Assembly (NCBI GenBank): GCA_947632615.1
Contig: CANRPW010000001.1
Coordinates: forward strand, 62,001-126,000
Direction of reading: 5' to 3'
Length of the DNA stretch: 64,000 nucleotides
DNA from: an uncultured Clostridia bacterium
GTDB taxonomy: Bacteria > Bacillota > Clostridia > Lachnospirales > CAG-274
Positions 30,389 to 39,038 of this stretch are shown here, piece after piece (the first letter of the stretch is position 1; every line of letters begins with the position of its first letter). Made by a program: the position numbers and the translations under genes. The notes under the pieces were generated by a model, which did no database searches, was not told the DNA's origin, and was given only the letters and a program-made list of their open reading frames with translations.

Positions 30389-31219
30389 ATGGCAGGGGAC
30401 AAAAAGCTTTTTTGCGAGATTAATCCTTTCTGTTATGCTGTTTCCACATATAAGGAAATATTGAAACGATATATAAAGGATTTTTTCGGCAATGAAAAAT
30501 TTTCAAAAACAATAAATAAGGACAAGCTGCCAAATTTAGTTTGGTCTCACAGTGTAAATATGATAAAAAGGGCCAAGGGAGTCAATCTGACCCATCAGCA
30601 GAACAAGGCTGTAAACATAGGGCTTGCCGGTGAAAAAATCAACGGAATGATAATTCACCCCGGTGAAGTCTTTTCATTTTGGAAAACCGTAGGAAACACA
30701 ACCAAAAGGAGGGGCTATAAGGAGGGGCGTATAATCGAAAGAAATAAGCTCATTGCCGGCATAGGCGGCGGACTTTGCAATCTTAGCAATACTATTCATA
30801 TTCTGGTTTTGCACAGCCCCCTTAAGGTGACTGAATTTCACATGCACTCTGATGCGCTTGCTCCCGATGAGGGGAAGAGAGTGCCCTTCAGCGCAGGAAC
30901 ATCGGTTTGTTATAATTACATAGACTACAGGTTTAAAAACACCACCGACCAGGATGTGCAGCTTCTTGTGTGGTGTGAGGGCGAAGTGCTCCACGCAGAG
31001 CTCAGAAGCGAAAGAGACTTTCCCTATAGCTACGAAATAACAGAAGAAAACCACCATTTTAAAAAAGAGGGAAGCAAATATTATCGCGTTTCTGAAATAT
31101 ACAGAGAAATTACAGACAAATCTTCGGGCGAATTAAAGGATAAGGAGCTTATTCTCAACAATCATTCGGAGGTTATGTATGACTATGCTCTTATACCCAA
31201 AGACCAAATAAGAGAATAA
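30389..31219 (+). CDS. VanW-family protein
   Basis: A 276-residue protein with the VanW core: IHPGEVFSFWKTVGNTTKRRG and GIGGGLCNLSNTIHILVLHS. VanW occurs in some vancomycin-resistance clusters, but this family is common in Clostridia outside them and its biochemical role is unknown. No van genes are nearby, so no resistance should be inferred. Confidence 0.88.
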   Translation: MAGDKKLFCEINPFCYAVSTYKEILKRYIKDFFGNEKFSKTINKDKLPNLVWSHSVNMIKRAKGVNLTHQQNKAVNIGLAGEKINGMIIHPGEVFSFWKTVGNTTKRRGYKEGRIIERNKLIAGIGGGLCNLSNTIHILVLHSPLKVTEFHMHSDALAPDEGKRVPFSAGTSVCYNYIDYRFKNTTDQDVQLLVWCEGEVLHAELRSERDFPYSYEITEENHHFKKEGSKYYRVSEIYREITDKSSGELKDKELILNNHSEVMYDYALIPKDQIRE

Positions 31220-31251
31220 AAGCTAAAAACATATATGGGGAGCTGCTGCCT

Positions 31252-32283
31252 ATGCCTTTTAAAATTATAAGAAATGACATAACAAAAACGGATACTGAAG
31301 CCATTGTAAACGCTGCCAACACCTCACTGCTGCCGGGCGGTGGTGTGTGCGGAGCTATTTTTGCTGCGGCGGGGTATGAAAAGCTTGCGGCCGCCTGCAG
31401 AAGAATAGGACATTGCGATGTAGGCAGAGCGGTCATTACGAAGGGGTTTGATCTCAGGGCAAAATACATAATACATACCCCCGGACCTGTATATAAGGAC
31501 GGAAAGCACAACGAGGAGACCCTTTTGTATTCCTGCTATAGATCCTCTCTGGAGCTTGCCCGCAGCAAACATATAAGCTCAATTGCCTTTCCTCTCATAT
31601 CATCGGGTATATACGGCTTTCCAAAGGACAAGGCTCTTAAAACGGCGGTAAAGGCAATAGAGGATTTTCTTGAAAACAATGAAATGGACGTATATCTTGT
31701 TGTCTATGACAGACAGTCCTTTGAAATAAGCTCAGAGCTTTATTACGATGTTTTGGAATATATAGACAAAAGGCTTGAGGTGTCTGAATTTCCCCGACGT
31801 GCAGGCTATGACATAGGCTCGGCTATAGATATAGGAAAAGCTTATAACAAAGTTTCTGCCAATGACTCAGAGTTCAAAAGCAAATTGTCAAGTGAGTGCA
31901 CTTCTAAGCCTGAAAAGAGCATAGACGATATGTTCAGAGATATGGATATGTCATTTTCCGTTTATCTTATGAAGCTCATAGACGAAAGCGGTATGACAGA
32001 TGTTGAAGTTTATAAAAGAGCCAATGTGAACAGAAAATTATTCTCAAAGATAAGAAGCAATCGGGAATATAAGCCCAGTAAGGTTACGGCGATTTCTTTT
32101 GCCGTTGCTCTCAGGCTTGATTTGGACGGCACGAGGGATCTGATTGGCAGAGCGGGCTATGCCCTTACACACAGCAGCAAATTTGATATAGTGATCGAAT
32201 ATTTCATAACACATAAAAATTACAATATATTTGAAATAAATGAGGTCTTGTTTTCCTTTGACCTTCCGCTTATGGGCGCTTGA
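31252..32283 (+). CDS. Macrodomain protein with C-terminal helical extension
   Basis: A 343-residue protein. Residues 1-170 are a macrodomain: IVNAANTSLLPGGGVCGAIF is the ADP-ribose-binding loop and SGIYGFPKDKAL the second loop. Such domains hydrolyse O-acetyl-ADP-ribose or remove ADP-ribose from proteins. The C-terminal ~110 residues (VYKRANVNRKLFSKIRSN) look like an HTH-like helical domain. It starts behind GGGAG at ATG 31252. Confidence 0.88.
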   Translation: MPFKIIRNDITKTDTEAIVNAANTSLLPGGGVCGAIFAAAGYEKLAAACRRIGHCDVGRAVITKGFDLRAKYIIHTPGPVYKDGKHNEETLLYSCYRSSLELARSKHISSIAFPLISSGIYGFPKDKALKTAVKAIEDFLENNEMDVYLVVYDRQSFEISSELYYDVLEYIDKRLEVSEFPRRAGYDIGSAIDIGKAYNKVSANDSEFKSKLSSECTSKPEKSIDDMFRDMDMSFSVYLMKLIDESGMTDVEVYKRANVNRKLFSKIRSNREYKPSKVTAISFAVALRLDLDGTRDLIGRAGYALTHSSKFDIVIEYFITHKNYNIFEINEVLFSFDLPLMGA

Positions 32284-32363
32284 AAATGTCGCCTGACAAG
32301 CGACCTGTCTTTTATTGGGGTTTAGTATAATCAAATCATCAAATAAAAGGGAGGCAGTTTAAA

Positions 32364-33005
32364 ATGAAAAAGAATTTAACAGAAATCGTATTTATTCTTG
32401 ACCGCAGCGGCTCTATGGCAGGCCTTGAAAAGGACACGATCGGCGGATATAACTCTATGCTTGCAAAGCAGAGAAGAGAAGAGGGTGAAGCTCTCATTTC
32501 CACTGTTCTTTTTGACAATGAAATAAGCGTTATACATGACAGAGTGCCTATTGAGGATATAAAGGACATTACAGAGCGCGAATATTTCACAAGAGGCTCA
32601 ACCGCCATGCTTGATGCAATAGGAGGGGCGATCCACCACATAGGCAACATTCACAAATACGCCCGTAAAGAGGACGTGCCTGAAAAAACACTTTTTATAA
32701 TCACAACTGACGGAATGGAAAATTCAAGCCGCAAATATACTTATGAAAGAGTGAAGCATATGATCGAGCGGCAAAAGACAAGGTATGGCTGGGAATTTCT
32801 GTTTTTAGGTGCAAACATCGACTCTGCCGAAACCGGCGGCAAAATAGGTATAGACAGTGACTATACCGTAAATTACACCAATGACGGCATAGGCGCAAGG
32901 CTTAACTTTGAAGTTATGAGTTCGGCAATTTCACATGTACGGAAATCTTCAAAGCCCATTGACAAAAGCTGGAAAAAGAAAATACAAGACAGAAACAGGA
33001 AGTAA
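32364..33005 (+). CDS. von Willebrand factor A domain protein
   Basis: A 213-residue VWA domain with an intact MIDAS: IVFILDRSGSMAGLE (DxSxS), RGSTAML and ITTDGMEN. No signal peptide or membrane segment, so it is a cytosolic VWA. Partner unknown. Confidence 0.88.
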   Translation: MKKNLTEIVFILDRSGSMAGLEKDTIGGYNSMLAKQRREEGEALISTVLFDNEISVIHDRVPIEDIKDITEREYFTRGSTAMLDAIGGAIHHIGNIHKYARKEDVPEKTLFIITTDGMENSSRKYTYERVKHMIERQKTRYGWEFLFLGANIDSAETGGKIGIDSDYTVNYTNDGIGARLNFEVMSSAISHVRKSSKPIDKSWKKKIQDRNRK

Positions 33006-33588
33006 TTTCTTTCCGACAAAAAAACGAGGCTGTGAAAAAGCCTGCAAAACTTAAATAATAAGGTTTTCTATGATAAAAACATAGGAAGCCTAAAATTATG
33101 CAAAAAAAAGAAATCTAAAAGTTAAAACCTAAGCAAAAATCTGCTAACCGCCACATATCAACTATTAAATCATCATAGAAAGTCAATTTAAAAAAATCTC
33201 ACACTGCCACACTAACATATAATTATATTTATATTTTGGTATAGATTTTTTAGAGTTTAATATTAACTAAAGCATTATTTTATATAAACCGCGTTTTAGG
33301 CTTTCTTGTCAGATTTTTTAGCTATATTTATCCGAATGTAATAATTTACTGTTCATATATATAGTTGTCTTGTTTTTTAACAGAAATTTTTGTTAATTGA
33401 TTTTCTTAAAAGGAAGAAATCTACACCTTGAATTGATATTGTTTCTCGGTAATTTCATATGTGAAATCAATATAAAACGGGTATTATATTTTTTATGTGC
33501 TTTATTTTATATATTATAATGCCGGATAACTGAAATTGCAACTTGTTTTCAACTTATATAAACAAATTGTAATATATTGAAAATTGTT
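33006..33588. other. AT-rich intergenic region
   Basis: No coding frame is supported. GAGGCTGTGAAAAAGCCT at about 33026-33043 may be a weak hairpin ending the VWA transcript. The rest is unusually AT-rich. Confidence 0.5.
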
Positions 33589-33726
33589 ATGGCAGATATT
33601 GACGGCAGGCAGGGTCGCATAAAATGTTGTTTAAGGCAAATAATAGATTTACAAGCCGCCAATTTACAGAATTGCAAGCATAAAGACGTTTTACAAAAGT
33701 TTCAGGAACATCAGACGGCTTCATGA
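33589..33726 (+). CDS. Possible 45-residue ORF
   Basis: ATG 33589 opens MADIDGRQGRIKCCLRQI and ends HQTAS. The peptide is charged and helical but has no clear ribosome-binding site. It precedes the AbrB-like gene. It may be a remnant. Confidence 0.25.
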   Translation: MADIDGRQGRIKCCLRQIIDLQAANLQNCKHKDVLQKFQEHQTAS

Positions 33727-33759
33727 AAATTAATGAAACAAAAATTCAGGAGGTAAACT

Positions 33760-33939
33760 ATGAAAGCAACAGGCATAGTCAGAAGAATAGATGATTTGGG
33801 CAGGGTCGTCATACCGAAGGAAATCCGCAGAACCTTAAGAATAAGAGAGGGCGACCCGTTGCTGACAACATTGTTACAGTCGGAAAACAAAAGAACAGCA
33901 CTATTTATCAAAGCAGTCAACAGGCTTTGGAGTACATAA
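33760..33939 (+). pseudogene. Truncated SpoVT/AbrB-type regulator
   Basis: A good start behind AGGAGG gives MKATGIVRRIDDLGRVVIPK and EIRRTLRIREGDP, the swapped-hairpin DNA-binding half of AbrB-family proteins. After GDP the sequence departs from the family (LLTTLLQSENKRTALF) and stops at 59 residues. The tail contains a 20-bp sequence also present at 28366-28385, so a rearrangement likely truncated it. Confidence 0.6.
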
Positions 33940-34012
33940 AACAACTCTTGCTTAAAATCAGGTTGAATATACAATATAAGTTGTGTTATAATTATAATAG
34001 GAGGTGACAGCT

Positions 34013-34216
34013 ATGCAAAGAAAATATCTGGTATCTGAAACAACCAGAGTTGAAAGAGAAAAGATAGCCAATGATGCTTTGGGTATATCTACATTGGACG
34101 CTGCAGAGCCAACAGAGGAAACAAAAAAACTTGTAAATGAGTATATTCTTGGAAATATGGAGATTTCAGATGTGCTTGAGGCTACCATAAATAGATATAA
34201 GGCTATGAGTGTTTAA
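34013..34216 (+). CDS. VbhA-like antitoxin of a Fic module
   Basis: A 67-residue protein starting MQRKYLVSETTRVEREKI behind AGGAGG. TEETKKLVNEYILGNMEISDVL matches the second half of VbhA-type antitoxins, which insert an inhibitory helix into the Fic active site. The usual (S/T)xxxE(G/N) inhibitory motif is not obvious. It is 5 bp from the Fic gene. Confidence 0.7.
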   Translation: MQRKYLVSETTRVEREKIANDALGISTLDAAEPTEETKKLVNEYILGNMEISDVLEATINRYKAMSV

Positions 34217-34221
34217 CGGTT

Positions 34222-34836
34222 ATGAAAGAAAAAGATATTTATTTATATGATGATGTGCCTGTTCTTAAAAATCTCTTTGGTATAAAGGATGAGGAACTGT
34301 TGGACGAGGTTGAAAGAGATATAACATACATAAGGCTTATGGATATTGACGAAAAGATAAGTGGAAATGAATTTAATTATAATAGATTAAAAGAAATTCA
34401 TAAGTATATATTTAGCGATATATATGAATGGGCAGGTTGTGAAAGAGTTGTCCCTATGGTAAAGGGAGAAAATGTTCTTGGCGGAGATACAGTGAGATAT
34501 TCGATACCGGGATGTATAGAAAATGATGTTGAAGCTGCAATTAATAATATTAACTCAGTAAGATGGGATAAACTTGATATTAATGAAACGGCAGACAAAT
34601 TTTCAAAATTGATTGCTGCATTATGGCAAGTTCATCCTTTCAGAGAAGGGAATACTAGGACTGTAATGACATTTGCAACACAGTTTGCAGAAGCAAATGG
34701 ATTTAAAATGAATAAACAGCTTTTGAGAGAAAATGCAAATTATGTAAGGAATTCGTTGGTTAAGGCATCAGATGGACCTTATTCGGAATATGATTATCTC
34801 ATAAGAATAATAAAAGAAGCTATTGAAAAAGGATAA
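34222..34836 (+). CDS. Fic-domain toxin (AMP transferase-like)
   Basis: A 204-residue Fic protein with the motif HPFREGNTRTVM. The catalytic His, the Mg-binding Glu and the GN anion loop are present; the last Arg of HxFx(D/E)GNxRxxR is replaced by Met. FSDIYEWAG is the typical flap region. Such toxins modify target proteins, usually gyrase or topoisomerase IV, with AMP. Paired with the VbhA-like gene. Confidence 0.85.
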   Translation: MKEKDIYLYDDVPVLKNLFGIKDEELLDEVERDITYIRLMDIDEKISGNEFNYNRLKEIHKYIFSDIYEWAGCERVVPMVKGENVLGGDTVRYSIPGCIENDVEAAINNINSVRWDKLDINETADKFSKLIAALWQVHPFREGNTRTVMTFATQFAEANGFKMNKQLLRENANYVRNSLVKASDGPYSEYDYLIRIIKEAIEKG

Positions 34837-34850
34837 TGTTTAATATCAAA

Positions 34851-34881
34851 TAGACATATCATACCTGATGTGTCTATTTTT
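34851..34881 (+). terminator. Terminator after the fic gene
   Basis: TAGACATATCA pairs with TGATGTGTCTA (11 bp, one G-U) followed by T5. Confidence 0.75.
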
Positions 34882-34916
34882 AGTACAATATGATAAATAT
34901 TATTTGATTAACACAA

Positions 34917-34948
34917 AACAGATACACCAAGCTGATGTATCTGTTTTT
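34917..34948. terminator. Second, bidirectional hairpin between fic and the convergent ATPase gene
   Basis: AACAGATACA pairs perfectly with TGTATCTGTT, followed by T on the plus strand and by TTTTG on the minus strand, so it can serve both converging genes. Its sequence resembles the first hairpin. Confidence 0.75.
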
Positions 34949-34965
34949 TGTATTTTAAGAGCGTT

Positions 34966-36330
34966 TTAAATTATATTCATTGTTCCTTTTGCAAGGTCGG
35001 ATGCGACAAAGGGTATGAAATAAAATGGTATTGTGAGCAGTTTTTGTTTCTGATCATAGCCATAATTGTTTTTAGAAACCTTGATTGCACACTCAAACTT
35101 GTTATGATTTGAAAATTTTGTAAGAGAATTAAGAGTGCCTCTGCCTTTTTTAACATCAATAGGATATAGCTTGTTATTGGACTCTATTATAAATTCCAGT
35201 TCCGCAGATGTTCTGCCGCGCCAATAGAACAGTTTGTTTCCTTTGGCAATAAGCTCGTTTGCCACAAAATTTTCAAAGAAAATACCCGACAAGGTGTTCT
35301 CTCTTTCGTTAGATACAAACGAAGCCGCATTGATACCGCTCTGATATGAGAACATACCGATATCTCCTAAAAACAGACGGAAATTACTTTCATTGTCCGC
35401 CATAAGCGGCATTGTAATGTGTTCCTTCAGTTGGAAAGATTGATTGATAACATGAGCCATTGTAAGCCATTGAATAGAGGTGGCGTAATCTCTTGTTTTG
35501 CTCTTTTCTGCAATAAGGCTTGGTGAAAAGTTCTTAGACTCCTTGTTAAGTTCCTTATATATATTTTGGAATAGGGCACGGGAACGCAGAACTGCTTCGG
35601 GGCTTGCCTGATATAGCTCCATATCGGAAAGGTAATTATCGTACAAGACCTTAAGTATTTCTCTTGAAGTAAGTACATTTTCATCATCAATATAAGCCTC
35701 TACAGCTTCGGGCATACCGCCGATAAGAAGATATTTATACACCTGATCCATTGCAAATTCATGTATATTATTGTCAAGGGGTCGTTTGTTGCTATAAGCC
35801 TTTTTAACGGTGTCGTAAAGCATGGAATTGCTGTTTAGCAAAAACTCGTCAAAGGACATTGGATAAACTGTTATTTGATTGATCTTACCGACCGGAAAAA
35901 GGAATTTGCCGTTATTACCCAATCCTCTTTTGTGAGTTTCTCTTTGCAGCTTTATACGCACCATTGAACCTGTTGCTATAACAGGTATCTGTCTGTGCTC
36001 CTGACAAAAATATTTCAGAGAAGATATGATGTTCGGACATTCCTGCACCTCATCGAATATCAAAAGTGTTTTCTCGTTTATATGTTTCATTTTACGCAAT
36101 GAAATATACTCAATAATTTTCTCAGCATTTGCTGTTTCGGTACAGAACGCACGTATCTCATCTTCAATTTTGCAGTCAATATAAATATAGGAATTCTTGT
36201 AATAAGTCTCGGCAAAGAGCTCTTTTACAAGATATGTCTTTCCAACCTGTCTTGCTCCCCATACTATAAGCGGCTTTCTGCGTTTATCACTATTCCATGC
36301 TATCAGATTTTGTAAAGCATTTCGTTCCAT
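34966..36330 (-). CDS. AAA+ ATPase with C-terminal DUF4143 nuclease-like domain
   Basis: A 454-residue protein; ATG 36330 follows AGGGAGGG. Walker A is WGARQVGKTYLV and Walker B LLIFDEVQE. The C-terminal region (YWRGRTSAELEFIIE ... LYPIDVKKGRG) is DUF4143, related to restriction endonuclease-like folds (D, E and K positions visible). The family is common near mobile elements; role unknown. Confidence 0.88.
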   Translation of the reverse strand: MERNALQNLIAWNSDKRRKPLIVWGARQVGKTYLVKELFAETYYKNSYIYIDCKIEDEIRAFCTETANAEKIIEYISLRKMKHINEKTLLIFDEVQECPNIISSLKYFCQEHRQIPVIATGSMVRIKLQRETHKRGLGNNGKFLFPVGKINQITVYPMSFDEFLLNSNSMLYDTVKKAYSNKRPLDNNIHEFAMDQVYKYLLIGGMPEAVEAYIDDENVLTSREILKVLYDNYLSDMELYQASPEAVLRSRALFQNIYKELNKESKNFSPSLIAEKSKTRDYATSIQWLTMAHVINQSFQLKEHITMPLMADNESNFRLFLGDIGMFSYQSGINAASFVSNERENTLSGIFFENFVANELIAKGNKLFYWRGRTSAELEFIIESNNKLYPIDVKKGRGTLNSLTKFSNHNKFECAIKVSKNNYGYDQKQKLLTIPFYFIPFVASDLAKGTMNII

Positions 36331-36496
36331 ACATATCCCTCCCTGTTTTGCTAGTTTCAGTAAATATATTGTACCATAACTTGCACCATTATTCAAGTAA
36401 TTTTATAGATTAATTGCACCTATACATAAATATTTAAAATAATTAATTGCACTTTTTCGCCATTATGTGAATAGCTGTAATTATAATATGAATTGA

Positions 36497-36856
36497 TCAG
36501 TTTTTTAATGCCATTATAGACACAACAAACACTCCGTCCGGCTTTATATATGCGACATTTGACATTCCGCATATTACACAGAGAACAGACGGTGCAATAC
36601 CACTGTTTTTAAGGATATTATTTCTCAATTCTATAAGAGATTGGGCCGCTTTGTCTATCTGATTTGTGCCAAGCTTTATCTCAAATGTAGTAAAAAAATA
36701 TGGAGTGAATAAATATAGTGCTGGACTTGTGTCGTCGCTCTGATAGCCATTTATGTCGTCTTCGACAGACAGAATATTTGAGTTGATGATTTTACGCTCC
36801 CGTGTCAACACGTCCACGCCATTTACTTTTCGTGTCTTGCTTGTTACTTCGTACAC
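36497..36856 (-). pseudogene. Chimeric remnant: mobile-element protein N-terminus joined to DUF4143 ATPase C-terminus
   Basis: A GTG start behind AGAGGTAA gives MYEVTSKTRKVNGVDVLT, the opening of a small protein I associate with clostridial conjugative elements. From FEIKLGTNQIDKAAQSL to the end, the sequence matches the C-terminus of DUF4143-type ATPases (GVFVVSIMAL). The join suggests deletion between two genes. Confidence 0.5.
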
Positions 36857-36938
36857 TGCATTACCTCTTTAGAAAAGCCTCAGAGGGCATAAAGGCCCCT
36901 GAGTCCTCTTTAAAAGTAAATTGTCAAATTCGTACTCC

Positions 36939-37640
36939 TCAGTCAAAGAACCTGATGAACTTGCGAAGCTCGACATTCTCACGGAGAGCCTTGCGGATTT
37001 TATTTAGCATCTTTCTGACTGCACCTTCGGTAACGCCCCGTTCATGGGCAAGACTTGCAATGGTTTCACCATTTTTTAGGATGCGATCGTAGATTTCTTG
37101 CCAAGGCTCAGGTCAAGTGGACGCAATCTCATCCATCACATCGACTGCGCTCGGCTCTGAATCGGAAGAATGATATGCCTTAGCCAGAACGATAGACTTG
37201 TCGCCTGCGGCACTGTTATCATCGTCTTTTCTGCTGAGTATTTTATCAAGCGACAAGGACCGGTTTTTTGGGAATACCTCATCAGCGGCATCATTTACAT
37301 CAGCTGCGTTCGGTTCATAGCCGTGTTTCTCCGTGAACTTGCGGATATATTTCACTTTCCACTCGGCGATACGCTGCTTTTCTTCAGTGGTACGCTGTGG
37401 ACGGTGGGCTTTGATGTTCTCATAGACTTCTTGATCCTCGGCGGCGTAAAGAGCCTTGATGGATTCTTCGGTAACATTGTCCTCACCAGGTATCAGTTCG
37501 ATTTCTTCAATATACTCACGACTTTTGCCGCCTATCGTTTCTTTGCCACAAAACCTGTAGATGTAGGTATTTCTTTTGTTTGAAGTAGTTTTTACAAGCT
37601 GCTCGGCTCTGTTTTCTGAATGGACATAAACTTTTTTTAC
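36939..37640 (-). pseudogene. Decayed sigma-factor-like/HTH gene of a conjugative element
   Basis: Read leftward from about 37640: RNTYIYRFCGKETIGG, AEWKVKYIRKFTEKHG, then an in-frame TGA at 37113-37115 and the HTH end (NGETIASLAHERGVTEGAVR, ending RFFD at 36939). The start codon is also missing: a TGA immediately precedes the coding resemblance. The pattern matches small sigma-like proteins of Firmicute integrative elements. Confidence 0.55.
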
Positions 37641-37872
37641 ACTTCAACTTGTTTTCCTCCTATTCTTTCCCGAACCGGCGGAACAGCAAAGTGCAAAGAG
37701 GCATGACTGACCCAGCGGAACGGGAATCTCTTTTTTTGTGCTTGACCAGCCAAGCTCATAGGCCGGTTTGCTATTTGCCTGTGTCTTTCACAGTGGTTCG
37801 AGCTACTTTTTGCACAGAGGTGAATTGCAACATTGGTGGGTAGTTTTATGCCGTACCCAGGGCAATGTTGAT

Positions 37873-38064
37873 TTAGCTATCGTTAGCCATAAGCTCTAAA
37901 TCTCCAAAGACATAAGAATAGTAGTAAGAGCTTAGATCGTCAAAGTTTGTGGCGTCATATCGTTGAAATACCGACCTTGCTACAGCAGAGCCGTATATCC
38001 CACAAACTGCGTCAACTGCGTTTTCGATATTGATGCGCCACATTTCCCGCTCGGTATGCGACAT
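37873..38064 (-). CDS. Small conserved mobile-element protein
   Basis: A 63-residue acidic protein starting MSHTEREMWRINIENAVDAV behind GGAGGTGAG. FQRYDATNFDDLSSYYYSYVFGDLE matches a short protein repeatedly found in clostridial conjugative elements. Function unknown. The 230 bp between it and the sigma-like remnant hold no gene. Confidence 0.55.
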   Translation of the reverse strand: MSHTEREMWRINIENAVDAVCGIYGSAVARSVFQRYDATNFDDLSSYYYSYVFGDLELMANDS

Positions 38065-38327
38065 TTATTCTCACCTCCGTAATTGTGGATTTAAGTCTGT
38101 TTATAAATATCTATAAACATGAAAATTGATTTTCACTTTACTTCGCCTAAAAAATGGTGTATAATAGCTATAAACATTCATTTTTGCCTTTATCGTTTGA
38201 CTGATATTATTATCGCTCCACTGTTAGGTACTGGAAAACAGACGAGACAAGGCAAATCAGGTACAGCAGGTACAAAATCAGGTACTGGGAGGCGATTGGA
38301 ATCAAGAGCAATGAATTTTTAGGGAAG

Positions 38328-38993
38328 TTGTATGGTTCTCTGGCCAATCAAAAGAATCAAGGAGTCTATATTATCCGCTTCTTCAAGGCTGTCGGGAGCA
38401 GTTATTTCACGCTGCCTGAAAATCGGCAGTATCAAAGGAATGCGTACCTTGAAAATGAAAGACACTACACAAAGGATCGTGCATTGACTGATGAAATCAA
38501 GGCGAGTTTTCCAAATCCAATAGACTTTGACGGGCTTACCGGTTTTATTTCCGACAATTTGGATTCGAACAAACTGGCTTCCTGTATGTCGGAGTTTGGT
38601 ATTCCTGTGGGCACAGAGCCGGACAAGGATAGATTTGCTAAAGCCTTGTCCATACAGTTTGGTCGATTTGTGATCAGCATGGAGGCTGATATCAACAATG
38701 AAGTGTGGCAGATATAGCGGTTGATACCGAATGGTGAAAATGTGAACTCTAATGACATAAGAGGACTGAGATATTCCGGAGATATAGCTGAAGTTTTTTC
38801 GGAAATCAAGCAGATTTCAGCAAATTGCTACGAGAAATTTTGCTACGTTTGGACTATTCAGAACCGAGGCAAACATGAATAGCACGGTAGTAAACTTGTT
38901 TTAGTGAATGCGGACGAGATTCAGCTGTTCACAAAATCCAAGGAGCGGCTTGATACTGAGATCAGAAAGTACCGTAATGATCTATTGCTCTAA
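38328..38993 (+). pseudogene. Degenerate gene with two in-frame TAG stops upstream of the giant ATPase
   Basis: A continuous frame (in-frame resemblance to coding begins near 38205) is interrupted by TAG at 38715-38717 and TAG at 38880-38882, then ends TAA 38991. Segments include YGSLANQKNQGVYIIRFFK, FAKALSIQFGRFVISMEAD, GLRYSGDIAEVFSEIKQI and CYVWTIQNRGKHE-stop-HGSKLVLVNADE. The last piece is vaguely like an Ig-type W-x-I-x-N-x-G domain. I do not recognise the family. It may once have been the first gene of the following cassette. Confidence 0.5.
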
Positions 38994-39038
38994 TTGAGAT
39001 GATTAATATTGCCAGTCAACTTATGGGAGGTTTTTATT

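Noticed and set aside
30389..31219. Vancomycin resistance from the VanW homologue
   Set aside because: VanW-like proteins are common in Clostridia; no vanH/A/X or vanRS genes are nearby.
38715..38882. TAG recoding (pyrrolysine or suppressor) in the gene upstream of the giant ATPase
   Set aside because: TAG is used as a normal stop elsewhere in the window and no pyl genes are seen; nonsense decay is simpler.
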